Assembly: GCA_022749755.1 (NCBI GenBank)
Contig: CM040453.1
Span: 10,859,368 to 10,923,367, forward strand
Length of the DNA stretch: 64,000 bases
Origin: Azadirachta indica
Lineage: Eukaryota > Streptophyta > Magnoliopsida > Sapindales > Meliaceae
Direction: 5' to 3'
Shown: one piece after another, positions 11,243 to 23,309 of the stretch
How the letters are laid out: every line of letters begins with the position of its first letter
Numbering within the stretch: the stretch's first letter is position 1
The notes under the pieces: model-generated
The model's database searches: none
What the model saw: the letters and a program-made list of their open reading frames with translations, nothing else
Told to the model about the DNA's origin: nothing
Program-made: the position numbers and the translations under genes

Positions 11243-13510
11243 GATTAGAATCATCAAGAGATTATGTTTTGGTGTGAAGAACAGCTATAGTATAAAAAAT
11301 AACAAAATATCAAACAAACGATTATAGAAAAATACTTATTGGCACAAAAGTTTTCGAGAGCAATTAAAGGTTTTCTTGCACTGCTTGCTTTATATAACTT
11401 CTAAGAAAATAAAGTAAAGAAAAAATTATATATCAATAGACCTTTTTAGAATAGCAAAATTTCAGCAGTAAAAGATAAATTGGAGATGAAGATCAGAGAG
11501 GAGAGAGAACCTTTGGTTGAGAGTCTGGACGAAGAGAAGAGCTAATAAAGAATCAATTAGGCTTAAGTTTAAGTTAGGAGCAGTAAAATTAGGTTTGGTA
11601 CAGTTTTTTAGAAAATCAAACCGAATTAAATAGAGTTTTGGATTTTTAAAACCGAACCCAACTAAACTTTAAGGTTCTCTTTCTTAATTTGATATCGAAT
11701 ATGATGTAAGACATAATCTTTGTGTCTAAAGAAGTAAAAAATTTAGCACATTAAAATTATATTCAAATATTAACAAAAAAAATTGCAAAAACTTGAAAGA
11801 ACATCAAGAGATTAGGATCATCAAGATATTATACTTTGGATTGAAGAACGACTAGAACATAAAAACAACAAAATAACAAACAAACGAATACATAAAAACA
11901 CTTATTGGTATGAAAGTTTTTTAGAGCATTTAAGGCTTCATCTATCTCTTAGGAAAATAAAGTAAAAAAAGAAATTATATATTGATAGATATTTTTAGAA
12001 TAATAAAATTTTAGTTATAAAAGAAAAATTAGGGATGAAGATCAGAGAGGAGAGAGAACCTTTTGTTGAGAGTTTAAATGAAGAGAAGAGAACCAAAGAA
12101 AAGAGCTAATAAAGAATCAATTAGGCTTAAGTTTAAGTGAGGGGTGATAAATTTGGTTTTTAGAAGAACGAAACTGAATTAAGTAGAGTTTTAGATTTTT
12201 AAAACCGAACCCAACTAAACTTCAAGGTTCTCTTTCTCAGTTTGATATCGAATATAATGTAAGGCAAAATCTTTATGTCTAAAGAAGTAAAAAATTTACC
12301 ATATTAAAATTATATTCAAATATTAACCAAAAAATTATAAGAACTTTAAAAAACATCAAGAGATTAGGATCATCAAGAGATTATGCTTTGATTTTACGAA
12401 CAACTACAATTTAAAAATAACAAAATAACAAACAAACGAATATATAAAAATACTTATCAGTACAAAAGTTTTTTAGAGCAGTTAAAAGTTTTCTTGCACT
12501 ACTTGCTTCATATAGCTCCTAACAAAATAAAGTAAAGAAAGAAATTATGTATCGATAGGCCTTTTTACAATAATAAAATTTCAGCTATAAAAGAAAAATT
12601 GGAGATAAAGATCATAGTAGAGAGAGAACCTTTTGTTGAGAGTCTAGATGAAGAGAAGAGAATCAAAGAGAAGAGTTAATAAAGAATCAATTAGGCTCAA
12701 GTTTAAGTTAGAGGCAGTAAAATTGGATTCGGTTCGGATTTTTAAGAAAACCAAACTCAATTAAATAGAGTTTTGGATTTTTAAAATCGAACCCAACTAA
12801 ATTTTAACGTTCTCTTTCTCAATTTGATATCGAATATGATGTAAGGCAAAATCTTTGTGTCTAAGAAGTAAAATATTTAGTATATTAAAATTATATTCAA
12901 ATATTAACCAAAAAAAATTGCAAAAACTTAAAAGAAGATCAAGAGATTAGGATCATTAAGAGATTATATTTATATTTGAAGAACAGTTATAATATCAAAC
13001 ATAATAAAATATCAAACAAACCATTATAGAAAAACACTTATCAGTAAAAAAGTTTTTTAGAGATGTTAAAGGTTTTCTTGCACTGCTTGCTTCATATAAC
13101 TCCTAAGAAAATAAAGTAAAGAAAAAAATTATGTATCAATAGCCTTTTTAGAATAGCAAAATTTTAGCTGTAAAAGAAAATTTGAATATGAAGATCAGAA
13201 AGGAGAAAGAACCTTTGGTTGAGAGTCTGGACTAAGAGAAAAGAACTGAAGAGAAGAGCTAATCAAGAATCAATTAGGCTTAAATTTAAGTTAGGGGCAG
13301 TAAAATTAGGTTCGGTTCGGTTTTTTTTAGAAAAACCAAACTGAATTAAATAGAGTTTTGGATTTTTAAAACCGAATCGATCTAAATTTTAAGATTCTCT
13401 TTCTCAATTTGATATCGAATATGATGTAAGGCAAAATCCTTTTATGTCTAAAGAAGTGAAAAACTTAGCATATTAAAATTATATTCAAATATTAACTAAA
13501 AAATTATAAA
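11243..13510. repeat. Tandem array: four ~565-bp units
   Basis: Four units start at about 11,243, 11,810, 12,362 and 12,945, each with GATTAGRATCAT near its start. Spacings are 567, 552 and 583 bp, and the last unit ends near 13,510. Every unit repeats the same landmarks in order: AACAAACGA, CTTGCACTGCTTGC-like, a purine-rich block around GAGAGAGAACCTTTTGTTGAG, AAGAATCAATTAGGCT, a GGTTCGGTTY...AAACCGAAC stretch, and TTTGATATCGAATATGATGTAAGGC. There is no ORF. The copies differ by scattered substitutions and small indels, so the array is not brand new. Confidence 0.85.
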
Positions 13511-13916
13511 CTTTGATTTGCTGCGAATTAACTGTATTTCTTATAGGATGTGCATTATTATATTTTATAACTTGAAACTCAGTGTTTGTTAATTTTCATC
13601 TCTATTAAAGAGGGAATTGAAACTAATTAATTTATTAGGAAAAGATTAAATAAAGTATATTGAAGGTTAGGGTGTAATTTGACGATTCATTATCTTAAAT
13701 CAAGGCATGTGAAGGGGGATTCAATAATGACGCGTGAAACAAAAAAGAAATAATTTATTCCACAAAACAAAATTAATTTTTATTAGTATTGAATTCAATG
13801 CATTCTCAAAAACAACAAAACAAAACTCAAACCAACAAATAATTAAAAAATAAAAATCAGAACGTACCCCTTTAACAACAAGAATTAATTTATTCCATAA
13901 CAAAAGATTAATCTCA
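13511..13916. other. Spacer with displaced pieces of segment X
   Basis: Non-coding. About 13,870-13,915 (CAACAAGAATTAATTTATTCC... ATTAATCTCAATA) matches 19,032-19,075 and 41,525-41,570 inside segment X. About 13,785-13,830 (TATTGAATTCAATGCATTCTC) matches X near 19,135. This looks like an older, scrambled X end joined to the left border of unit A. Confidence 0.5.
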
Positions 13917-14539
13917 ATAATTACATGATTATTATTAGAAACTTCTTGAATGCATTTCTCTTTGCTATATATGTTAACTTTTATACCATGTAATACCTAA
14001 TTGATTCGTCTTATCATATATGTTTAATTAATATAAAAAATTCGTAAAAGCTTATTGATTAATTTGTAATAATCAATATCCTGATATTGATACTTTGGTT
14101 AGAGAATTTTAAGATAATCTTTTTAAAAAAAAGAAAAAATAAATTTATTTATATAATAATTTGAATTTAACCGTATGATAAAATAAAAATAAATTGTAAT
14201 ATTTCTTTTATAAATATTACAAGTAAGTAACCTAATCTCCCTCAACTTATTGTGAGTGAAGTTTGAACTCACACCTCTTGCACTAATTGAATCAACATAT
14301 AATAAGAATAAATTATTATAGAATATATATATATGTAAATATATATGGGAAAAAAGGAGACAAAAATTGTTGTAACTCTTGTGAGGAAGTTGATGACTTT
14401 ATGATGATGATATATAAATTTAATTGATTTATATATTACCAATTATGATTAAAACTTTACTGGTGATGGGTCATACCGTGACAGATACTAATATAGTTCA
14501 TATTTTTAAACTATATTGTTACTATTTTAATTTTTCAAA

Positions 14540-14790
14540 TTAAATTATAACATGGCAAAATGTACATTAATTAATTAATTAAACATGTAATGCTCCCTTA
14601 GTCCTTTTCACAATATTCATGGTCTAAATTTTCTCTCTTTCTTTCTTTTCTTTTCCTTTTTTGGGACAAAGATTATCTTAAAATTCTCTACCAAAATATC
14701 GATATATGTAACAATATTAGTTATCGCAAACTAATCAATTAGGTTTTACTAGTTGTTTATATTAATTAAACATATATGATAGGTATTATG
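14540..14790. repeat. Inverted repeat left of the unit A phytocyanin (left arm)
   Basis: About 14,540-14,790 is the imperfect reverse complement of about 16,190-16,470. TCCTTTTCACAATATTCATGG near 14,596 pairs with CCATGAATATTGTGAAAAGGA near 16,389, and TTAATTAATTAATTAAAC pairs with its complement outside that. The arms enclose the fossil and the intact phytocyanin gene. A further direct relative of the right arm lies at 13,920-14,110. Confidence 0.65.
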
Positions 14791-14873
14791 CTATACCTAG
14801 TTAGCATGCAAGCATTTTCTCCATCATAAATGAATCGCAATAGATTGACTGTAAATTTAAGAGTCATCCAAAG

Positions 14874-14939
14874 AAGGTATCTACCGACATCGATTATAGT
14901 GGATATGGAATGAAAATTGCAGTCAATGCTACTGAATAA
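14874..14939 (+). pseudogene. Fossil phytocyanin C-terminus, unit A
   Basis: In frame this reads ...TDIDYSGYGMKIAVNATE and stop. It lines up with the end of the intact neighbour (LYFDYCRLGMKLAVNAT), including the GMK(I/L)AVNAT tail of the phytocyanin domain. No upstream part of the domain can be read, so only the last ~20 codons survive. It lies ~230 bp upstream of the start codon of the intact gene and shows that an older tandem duplication preceded the 10.6-kb one. Confidence 0.7.
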
Positions 14940-15082
14940 TTAATTACTATTCCTTGTTAATTAAATGAAAATGCTTACGTTTATTACCGATTATCGTTTT
15001 TGTTTGAACCCAATCAGTTATAACGCCCATATATATATATACAACAAGCAACGTTATAGTTTCTATAACATTACCCTTCATC

Positions 15083-15090
15083 TATAAATA
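15083..15090 (+). promoter_or_regulatory. TATA box of phytocyanin A
   Basis: TATAAATA, 83 bp upstream of the ATG, in the context CATCTATAAATACTC. A transcription start near 15,115 would give a leader of ~60 nt. An alternating TA microsatellite lies 40 bp further upstream and differs in length among the three copies. Confidence 0.6.
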
Positions 15091-15172
15091 CTCTTGATCT
15101 TTCTTAGCCAGCCAGTTTCATGGCTTTTGTGTGCACATATACATACACATATACTTATTCTACTTAATTAAA

Positions 15173-15559
15173 ATGAGACAAACTGTGTTAATTGGAGTGG
15201 GCTTTCTACTCTTATTCCTTCAGTGTACAATAAGAAAAGCTCACGCGAAGGAGTATCTTGTGGGGGACAAATATGACGGATGGGGTCCGGATCCTGAGTT
15301 AATGACCAACTGGACAAAGGGCAAGCACTTCAAAGCGGGAGATATATTGATATTCCATTACGATTATATATGGAAGACAGTTGATGTAGTAGAAGAAGCA
15401 GCATACAAAAAATGTGACGCAACTGATCATGTGAAGGCTATATACGCCTCAGGATATGATCGGGTCGTATTAGAGAAAGGACCAAACTACTTTATTTGTG
15501 ATGATTTATATTTCGATTATTGTAGGCTTGGAATGAAACTTGCCGTCAATGCAACCTAA
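15173..15559 (+). CDS. Phytocyanin (plantacyanin/basic blue protein-like) lacking both copper histidines, copy A
   Basis: A single-exon gene for 128 aa. A hydrophobic signal peptide (residues 1-25, cut after AHA) is followed by one phytocyanin domain with no GPI tail, so the product should be secreted to the cell wall. Domain landmarks are WGPDPELMTNW, FKAGDILIF, the disulfide pair Cys81 and Cys117, and GMKLAVNA at the end. NWT (46-48) and NAT (126-128) are possible N-glycosylation sites. In true plantacyanins copper is held by His, Cys, His and Met. Here Cys109 and Met121 remain, but the first His aligns with Lys68, and the second is absent from the Cys109-Cys117 loop, which is also two residues longer. 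It is therefore probably a copper-free, nodulin-like phytocyanin. The ATG was chosen because the longer frame begins with a GTG and an unconvincing leader. AATAAA follows at 15,605. Confidence 0.9.
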   Translation: MRQTVLIGVGFLLLFLQCTIRKAHAKEYLVGDKYDGWGPDPELMTNWTKGKHFKAGDILIFHYDYIWKTVDVVEEAAYKKCDATDHVKAIYASGYDRVVLEKGPNYFICDDLYFDYCRLGMKLAVNAT

Positions 15560-15604
15560 CACTTTTGGAATAAAAAAATGAACCTTGTAATGTTTTTGAA
15601 ATTC

Positions 15605-15610
15605 AATAAA
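15605..15610 (+). terminator. Poly(A) signal of phytocyanin A
   Basis: AATAAA 46 bp after the stop codon. The same signal is at 26,220 and 36,905 after the other two copies. Confidence 0.55.
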
Positions 15611-16009
15611 AGAAAACTACCAAGAAAATAAACACCTTGCAAGATATAATTGAATATATCAAAAATTATTATTTCGTTTTCTTTTCCTCATTCTTTACAA
15701 TTAAATTTTGACTTTGATCATATGATAAAATAAAAATAAATTGTAATATTTTTTTTTTATAAATATTCTAAGTATATAACCCTATCTCCCTCAACTTATT
15801 GTGAGCAAAGTTTGAATCTTATACCTCTTTGTGCTAATTGAACCAACATATAATAAGAATAAATTGTTATGTATAAAATATTTCCAAAAAACCTTTCCTG
15901 ATTGAATATTTATCAAATCTGGATGACACTTACAACAATATTTGTCTAGTGTACATAATAAATTAAGTAATTTATCAAAATATTAATTTAGACTAAATTC
16001 AGAATTAGG

Positions 16010-16145
16010 GAAATCTCAGATAAAGAGAAATTAGATAAAGTAATACAACCTAAATGACTAACATGCATAGTAAATCTATCTACAGTCTGAGTAACAGATA
16101 AATTAAGGGAGTATAGTTACTAGAAAATATAGTAAAGCCTCCAAT
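16010..16145 (-). mobile_element. Short copia fragment downstream of phytocyanin A
   Basis: Matches 24,385-24,530 (AGATAAAGAGAAATTAGATAAAGT, GACTAACRTGCATAGTAAATCTAT). On the - strand the better-preserved copy reads SHLGHVTLSNFSL, as in copia proteins just before the GAG-pre-integrase domain. The phytocyanin in the inner units is therefore flanked on both sides by pieces of the same element. Confidence 0.55.
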
Positions 16146-16189
16146 TACATGATTATTATTAGAAATTTTTTGTATGCATTTATCTTTGC

Positions 16190-16470
16190 TATATATAGTG
16201 AATTTGATACCTAAATAATACCTAATTGATCTGCTTTTATCATTTGTGATTAATTAATATAAACAATTAATAGAATCTAGCTGGCTTGTTTTTAATAATT
16301 AATATTGTGGTATTGATACTTTGATAAAGGAATTTAAGATAAATTTTAAGTAATCTTTTCTTAAAGAAAAAAAGAAAGGAGATTTAAACCATGAATATTG
16401 TGAAAAGGACAAAGCAAGCAATACGTGTTTAATTAATTAATTAATTAAATGTATAATCATAATTCTTTTT
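16190..16470. repeat. Inverted repeat right of the unit A phytocyanin (right arm)
   Basis: Partner of the arm at 14,540-14,790. The same right arm is present in unit B (about 26,805-27,085) but lost in unit C, where homology stops at 37,222. Confidence 0.65.
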
Positions 16471-16771
16471 ACGTTTTTAAAAATTAATGTAGAAAAGCAT
16501 AAAAAGGGGCTGTTGATCCTTCCCTTAATTAAGTTTATATTTTAATATAATTATTACATATGAATAATATTATAATATACTAATGACATTTTTATATAGT
16601 ATTTACTAAATAAATACAAAAGTAGGAAAAATAAGTAAAAATAGAGAATTTATTCCCTATGTGGGGTCAAGAATCTCCATCCCTTTCTCATTATATTTTA
16701 TTGAATAATAGAGTGAGAAATTAGGATCAAAATTAAAATAGGTTAAGTCCTTCTCAACCACACTTCGGCTT

Positions 16772-19700
16772 TTATTTTCTTTTATTTTCTTCGTTGATAC
16801 ATCACTAGATCTCTAACTCTTTCCTTTCCTTTTCATAGTGGATATAAATTTTCATGCAACCATTAAAGTTCTCCAATTCATTACCTAACGTTATTAATAG
16901 AAGAAAATTTGTTGGTTGAAAGAATTAATTATTATAAATGCATGGCAACATCAATTAACAAAATATTAAATTTTTTACCATGAAAGAACGAGTTTAATTA
17001 ACATTTAACTATCTCTTAAATTAAAAAAAAATTAAAGAAATTATCAGGCGTTATAGAAATACAATTACTTCTAATTAATGTATTAAATAAATTATCAGCT
17101 TCTCTTTGCATTCTTTTGTCACTATAAACTATCACCTTATCTCACATTAATTGATTCGAAAAAATAACCATGGTTCAACCAAATTTCACATTTGTATTCA
17201 TCTTTAAATGAAGTTGAAATTTTTATTTCAATTGTAGATACAAATTTTTTTTTCATTATCTCAGTAATTCGAAATTTTCTTTTTGATTTTACTGTAACTA
17301 GGCCTCTATAATATAATTTATATGAGTTGGAAACCTCTAAATTAAAATTAATTATCAAACATACTCTTTCTGTTACATTTTCTGCTAACTTTTGCTTTTG
17401 ACTTTTGTTGATCACTGCATTGCCAAGACTTGATGACTTATAAAGGCTCTTTATTCCATTGATTATGGACAAAATTATCCCTTTAAGAGAGGAAATTTGG
17501 CTTTAAACAAGTTTTCTTAAAATTTTAGACTATTGATTCTATTCAACCTAATGCTAAAGATAGCTTTCTAACTAATGAGATGGTTTTATAAAATGTTAAT
17601 TTGAATTATATGTGTACATTTATAATTCTTTTCTTAAAATAGAGCGTTTGTCAAAATTTAGTACATCAATGCTTATGTTAAATGGTTATTTATATTGATT
17701 TGAAAAATCAACAAAATTATTATATAGATGTGGTGGCCATTACTTATCCTTTGATAATGATAGGTTTTAGTTAATACTCGTTAATTATAATTATATACAA
17801 GCATGTATTTGTAGGAGTTGATGCATTAATTAGTACATCAATTAATGAAAAAATTTTAAAATCAACCAGTTTAATTTACGGCCTTACATCAATTAATTTA
17901 AAAAAAATAACCATGATCTTTTTGTAGAACAAAATTTCACTCACAATTATATTCGTCTTTAAAAGAAGTTAAAATCTTTATCACAAATTTACATACAAAA
18001 TTTTCTTTTATTATTTCAGTAATTTCAATTTTTTATTTTTAGTTTATAGTAGGAGTGGGCAAAGAAATCGGATCGAATTGGACCAAATCGAAATCATACC
18101 AAAATTTACGGGTTCGGTCTGATATTTTATGCAATTGAACCCGATTTCGGTTCTTAAAATATAAAATCCGAAATTTTTGGTTCAGTTTCGGTTTTAGTTC
18201 AAAAACTTCAGACCGAATCGAAAATATTATTTTTTTATATTTTTCATTTAAATCACGTCATTTTATTATATTTTCGCAAAACGAAGTCGTTTAATGCAAC
18301 GAAAAATTTTTAAAAAATAATAAATTTATTCAAAAATATAATCGACCCAAAAACCAAACCGATCAATCCGATTTTAATCCAATTCTAACATACAATTAGT
18401 TTGGTCCGATCCGAGTTTTTCTTCCAATTCGGTCCGATCCAGTCTCAAAAATTTAAAATCTAAAATTTTCAGGTCTGGTCCGTTTTTTAAAATTTCTAAA
18501 CTGAACCGGACTATAACCACCCCTAATTTATAATAGTGAAAATGGGCAAACGACAACTGAACCTATGTAGGATAATCTGTGTGATATGTTTGTAGTCATT
18601 TATTCTATGGACATTTGCATTTAATTTTGTTAGTTGGCATTTATTTAGATTTGATAAGATATCTTGCTATATGCAGTTTCGTACGAATCATATAAATGAA
18701 CTGAATGATGATTAATGAAAAGGGAATAAGCATTAGAGGTGTCCCCACCCCATGTGAATGAGCATGAATTTGCAATAAATTCTGGTGAATAAGCATATGT
18801 TGAACAATTTATATCATGAATGCAAATGCATAATTTAGAAAAGAATGTTTTCTGAAAGTTTCAGTTTCTTGTTTTGTCTTTGTAAATATAAAAATTATTT
18901 TTTCGAGTTTTGAAAACTCTAGAGACTGAGAGAAACAAAGGAACTTGTTAATAATTAATTGAAAAAATAATAACATGTAATATGAAATCTTAATAATTAA
19001 TTGAGTAATTGATAAAAGAAATAATAATAACAACAAGAATTAATTTATTCCGTAACAAAAGATTAATCTCAATAATAAGATTTAACAACCTATTAGTATT
19101 AGACGTACGGCAATTTATTAATTTAGATTGATTATTATTGAATTCGACGCATTCTCAAAAATAACAAAGCACCAACAAACATTTGCCTGCGTTGATAGTT
19201 TAGAAAGAAAGAAATTAAACTCCAACTTAATTAATTTATTAATATATCAATTGGAGTTAGAAAATTTTCATTTTTTTGTCTCTTACTTAACAATAAGAGA
19301 GAAAATCAATTAAATGCAAAAAAAAAAAAATTATTTTTCCTGCAACTTGCAAGAGTTTTCAGAAATTTCTTTTAAAATTAAGTCAATCGAATGATTTGTT
19401 ATGAAGAAAATTAATAAAAATCATGAGGATCAGCCATCTTATGACAATTAGAGTAGGTGGAATTAATTTGCCAAAATTGCAATGAGTACTGGGAATATTG
19501 ATGTAAATGCTTGTATCAATTAAAAGTTAAATACTCTACATATTTGTATTATGTTAGACTTTATTACAAATATTTTTAAATAACTTTATGTAATGTAAGA
19601 TAGCATACATTTTGTAATGAAAATTACCAAATAAGTATTTGAATTGGTTCTAATTTTATATGATTAGCTGAAACTTTTTACATTTGTAATTTTAAACTTT

Positions 19701-21012
19701 TAAGCTTATTTTTCAATTTTTAATGAAAGTTTTTAAAAAAACGTACCTTTTGCAAATAATTTAGAAAACGTCCAACCGAATATATTTCATAATAGTATTT
19801 TTATTTTTAAAAATGCAACCAAAATAACATGTAAATTATCCCAATACTTTCAATTTATTTTCTAAATTTTACTTCATCTCTCTGGTTTGTGTACTATTTT
19901 TAATGACTTTATGCTAAGGCATGTCTATATTTTTAGGTGAAGTCTAAATATAATTATTTCAATATTTAAAAAAGTTGTTTGTTTTTTAAATTGTCTAAAT
20001 ATTTGTTAAGAAAAATTTAATGTAGTTAAGTAAAATGTTTCAACATACATTTGAGTACGTGAATTTCTAAATAAGGTTAATATTTTTAATACTATTTTTT
20101 TTTTATTAATTTATTTATTAATAAAATTAAAATTCTATGTAACCCATTTTTCTTTTACATTTATCACTTTTCTTTGTAATAGACATATAATGAATTCCTT
20201 GGAGTTTATGCCGTGCAAAATTGAGAAATTATGTCATTAAATCTGCTTTTGATGTGGTAGAAGCTTGCCTTTTGATTACAAAGAGGATGATACCGTGGCT
20301 TTTTCATTTGCAGATAAAAATATTAATTGTCATACATTTATAGACTTTTTTATTAATGAGAAAATGTGTGAAAAAACAAAGAGAAAAAATAAGAAAGAAA
20401 ATGGAATCTTCTAAATGACAGTTGTTTGGTTTTTTAGGTGAAATTCAAAAAATTCAAAAAATTTAGAAGTTTTCTTAAAATTTTAGACAATTGATTCTAT
20501 TCAATCTAATAATAAAGATAGCTAACTAACAAGATGGTTTTATTAAATGCTAATTTGAATTATATAAGTACGTTTATTAATTTTTTTCTTAAAATAGAGA
20601 GTTTGTCAGAATTTGTAATTAAGATTTTTAGAAAAAAAAAAAATAAGATCACCCTTTAGAGAATCAAAATGAAGGCACTGTTGGTTCCTCAGAAATAACT
20701 TCTTTATATGTAATTTTGTGAATATCGATTGAAAATTATTGCAGCCAATAAATAAATATTGCTTGAGCAATTAATTATGAGATTGATGTTAATTGTCATT
20801 ATTTGCAACTAATAAGATCTCATCAGTTTGTATTTAATTTAATAGGAACTACTTTGATAATTTTTCCTCTTTTCTTCATTAATATTTTAAACTTAAATTA
20901 AACCTAAATGCGTTCGTGGTTTCATTTCTCTGTTGATAGTTTAGAAAATAAGGGAATTAATCAGTAAATTTCATCAGCCTAATCCCACATGTATTTTTTT
21001 ACACTGAACACA
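16772..21012. repeat. Segment X, copy in unit A
   Basis: A 4.24-kb non-coding block nearly identical to 39,223-43,681. It contains a hAT-like element, two related ~110-bp stretches (17,157-17,260 and 17,905-18,020), and two members of a ~150-bp repeat (17,512-17,665 and 20,466-20,620). Several ORFs of 60-111 codons occur but none has a recognisable domain, and the longest (17,137-17,472, - strand) is shortened to 83 codons in the unit C copy. Confidence 0.8.
18050..18525. mobile_element. hAT-like non-autonomous element in X (unit A)
   Basis: Starts TAGGAGTGGGC and ends ACCACCCCTA. The flanks GTTTATAG (18,042-18,049) and ATTTATAA (18,526-18,533) match at 6 of 8 bases. It is internally rich in TTCGGT/ACCGAA words and related to the elements at 8.2-9.95 kb. 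An ORF of 60 codons inside it is composition noise. Confidence 0.6.
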
Positions 21013-21040
21013 TGTAATGTAAATTTCTGCTCAACCAGAA

Positions 21041-21090
21041 AGAAGAAGATGAAGAAGAAGAAGAAGGAAAAAAAAAAAAAAAAAAAAAAG
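21041..21090. repeat. GAA-type microsatellite and poly(A) run between X and Y
   Basis: GAAGAAGATGAAGAAGAAG followed by over 20 A. It lies in the ~130 bp that separates X from Y in unit A and is absent from units B and C, so it marks a junction. Confidence 0.6.
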
Positions 21091-21139
21091 CAGCCCACAT
21101 GTATGGTTTAGATATAACAGAATTACAACGTGACTGCAA

Positions 21140-23300
21140 ATTTAACCATTTATCACAGCCATTGAAATGAATAGTTGCAATATAACTATCGAATTTATAA
21201 AACTTATTTATTCAAAAAATTTTATACTACTTCAGATCATTAATTTTTGTTAATTATTGTATATATATATATATTGAAGTCTCTTTCTCTACCTATATGT
21301 GCATTGAGAATTGGGAAGGGTTCTTGGCTTTTAAAGTGCTTTGCTTTTCTTTGTACCAAGTAGAAAAGAAAATAAATTCAACAATTTAATCACCAATCTT
21401 AAGAATGTGGAGTTTAATTATAGAAATTTTGATTAATGTAATTAAACAATCAGCAAATCCTAATTGATTTCATTTTCAATAATTAATGTAATTAACCAGT
21501 TAACTGGTAAAGAGCAGGATTCTCCTTCATTGGATGCATTTTCTTGTTAAATATAATGTTTGAGAATTAGAATAATATGAAGTGACTAATCCTCCCGAGA
21601 ATCAGAGGTTTTCTCATTAAAATTTAAAATAATTTTCTTTGATTTACGGCTTAAAATATATGCGCGCCACATTTCATGATGAAATATAAAAGTTTTAGAA
21701 AGATTAAAATAATTATTTCTTTCTTTCATCAATTTAATTATTGTTAAAATCTGTTAAAATCCTTTTTCTCCCTTCTTTTTCCTCTAGAGCTTTGGTTTAT
21801 TTTTCATTTATTTAAAGGGATCGTAAAATTTTAGAACGTTCATTCTATTTAACATAATGATAGAGATAGTTAACTAACAAGATGCTTCTATTAAATGTTA
21901 ATTTGAATTATACAAGTGTATTCATTAATTCTTTTCTTAAAATGGAGAGTTTGTCAGAATTTATAATTAGGTTTTTGAAATGAATTGATATTGAATCATG
22001 CAATGTAGTGGTAATTAAGTATGTACGTTAAATGTTATGTAAATTGAGTTGAAAAAAAATCAAAGTTATTATAAGTGGCTAATTCTTAGCCATTACTTAT
22101 CTTTAATGATGATAGATTGTAATTAATACTCATTAATTATAATTATATACAAGCATTTATTTCTAGTAGTTGGTGCATTTAATTTCATTAATTATTACAC
22201 AGTTCATATTAAAATATTATCATTGATAAACTAAACGAGCTTGAAATAAATGATAAATTGAAAAAATTACGAAATATATTGTTCTTATTGTATTATTTAT
22301 TTCTCAATTATTTTTAAAATTTTAATGAATCTTCTAGAGAAGTTTTTAATTAATTACATAATAAATTAAATTTGAACACAGAATAGATTACATAAAATAT
22401 GAATGCAAAATAGGGATGTGTAACCAAAAAAATTATTTTGCATTTCTATAACAAGTAGAAAGAGATAAAATTGAAAACTCGTTAGTGTTTATGCTTGGGT
22501 ATATTGTTGTTGTTGTTGTTGTTGTTGTTGTAACTAATAGATAAAATAATTCTTTTTATGATAATTGATTGGTGTGATACAGGTCACTAAAGAATATATT
22601 TACAGCAATTAGCAATTTTTATATATTTTTATTTGCGAATATATTTATAATCCCTGAACTGCTAAAAACTAACAGAACAGGATATAAATGTTTCCACTTT
22701 AATAGTTAGTCTCTGGTACATAAATTGTTCGGAATGCATTAGAAAAAGCAAGAAAAAAGAACTAAATTGTCATGATGAAAAACACATATCTTTATTTTTT
22801 TTTAATTAAGCATAGGCATGCAAATGTCCTTATCTATTATTTTTAATTGATAAATTACTATTATTGTACCAAGAAATAATCTTATTTTTTAATAAATTAA
22901 GAATTTAATCAATATTTTTAAAATTATGCGACTAATCAAACTATTAAGTCAAATTTTTAGGAACTTAGAAGTCCTTTACTCTACAAACTATTATATACAA
23001 ATTTTACATGGTCTAACAGTACTATTTCAATGTAAATATAAAATCGATGAAAATAAATTAACTTTATGGCAATTATACAACAATATCATATTAGTTTATA
23101 TAAATTTTCTAGAAAATTTGTATCTCTAACACTATTTTAAACTTATTTTGAATTTTATTTTTCACAAAATGCGATTCAATTTATATTATTCATTAATTAC
23201 TTTCATGCATATTATACGTTAGGCTTAACAAATTTCGCGTGAGTTTTGCATTTGAGGAAATGAAACTTTGTCAAATACATACACCTATAAAGTTATTAGT
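21140..23300. repeat. Segment Y, copy in unit A
   Basis: Non-coding block repeated at 31,810-33,965 and in part at 43,682-44,481. It includes a MITE-like stretch (21,405-21,500), a member of the ~150-bp repeat (21,826-21,975) and a (TTG)9 microsatellite at about 22,505-22,531. A 67-codon ORF at 22,926 is interrupted in the unit B copy (stop at the TGACAATTATAA position), so it is not treated as a gene. Confidence 0.8.
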
Positions 23301-23309
23301 AAAAGGGGT

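Noticed and set aside
14245..14300. GTTTGAACTCACACCTC stretch as a tRNA T-arm
   Set aside because: No acceptor stem, anticodon arm or D-arm can be folded around it; it is part of the repeated phytocyanin flank.
15131..15172. 14-codon N-terminal extension of the phytocyanin frame beginning with GTG (also at 25,744 and 36,429)
   Set aside because: GTG is not a normal plant start, the extension falls within the likely leader about 40 bp after the TATA box, and the following ATG begins a clean signal peptide.
17137..17472. 111-codon ORF on the - strand in X
   Set aside because: No domain or signal, AT-driven composition, and the sister copy (39,718-39,969) is cut short by a small indel.
18374..18556. 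60-codon ORF (also 40,870-41,052)
   Set aside because: It lies over a hAT-like element and reads its repetitive TTCGGT words; no protein family fits.
21041..21090. Poly(A) run as the end of a retroposed sequence
   Set aside because: It follows a GAA microsatellite directly and no target-site duplication or upstream retroposed body was found.
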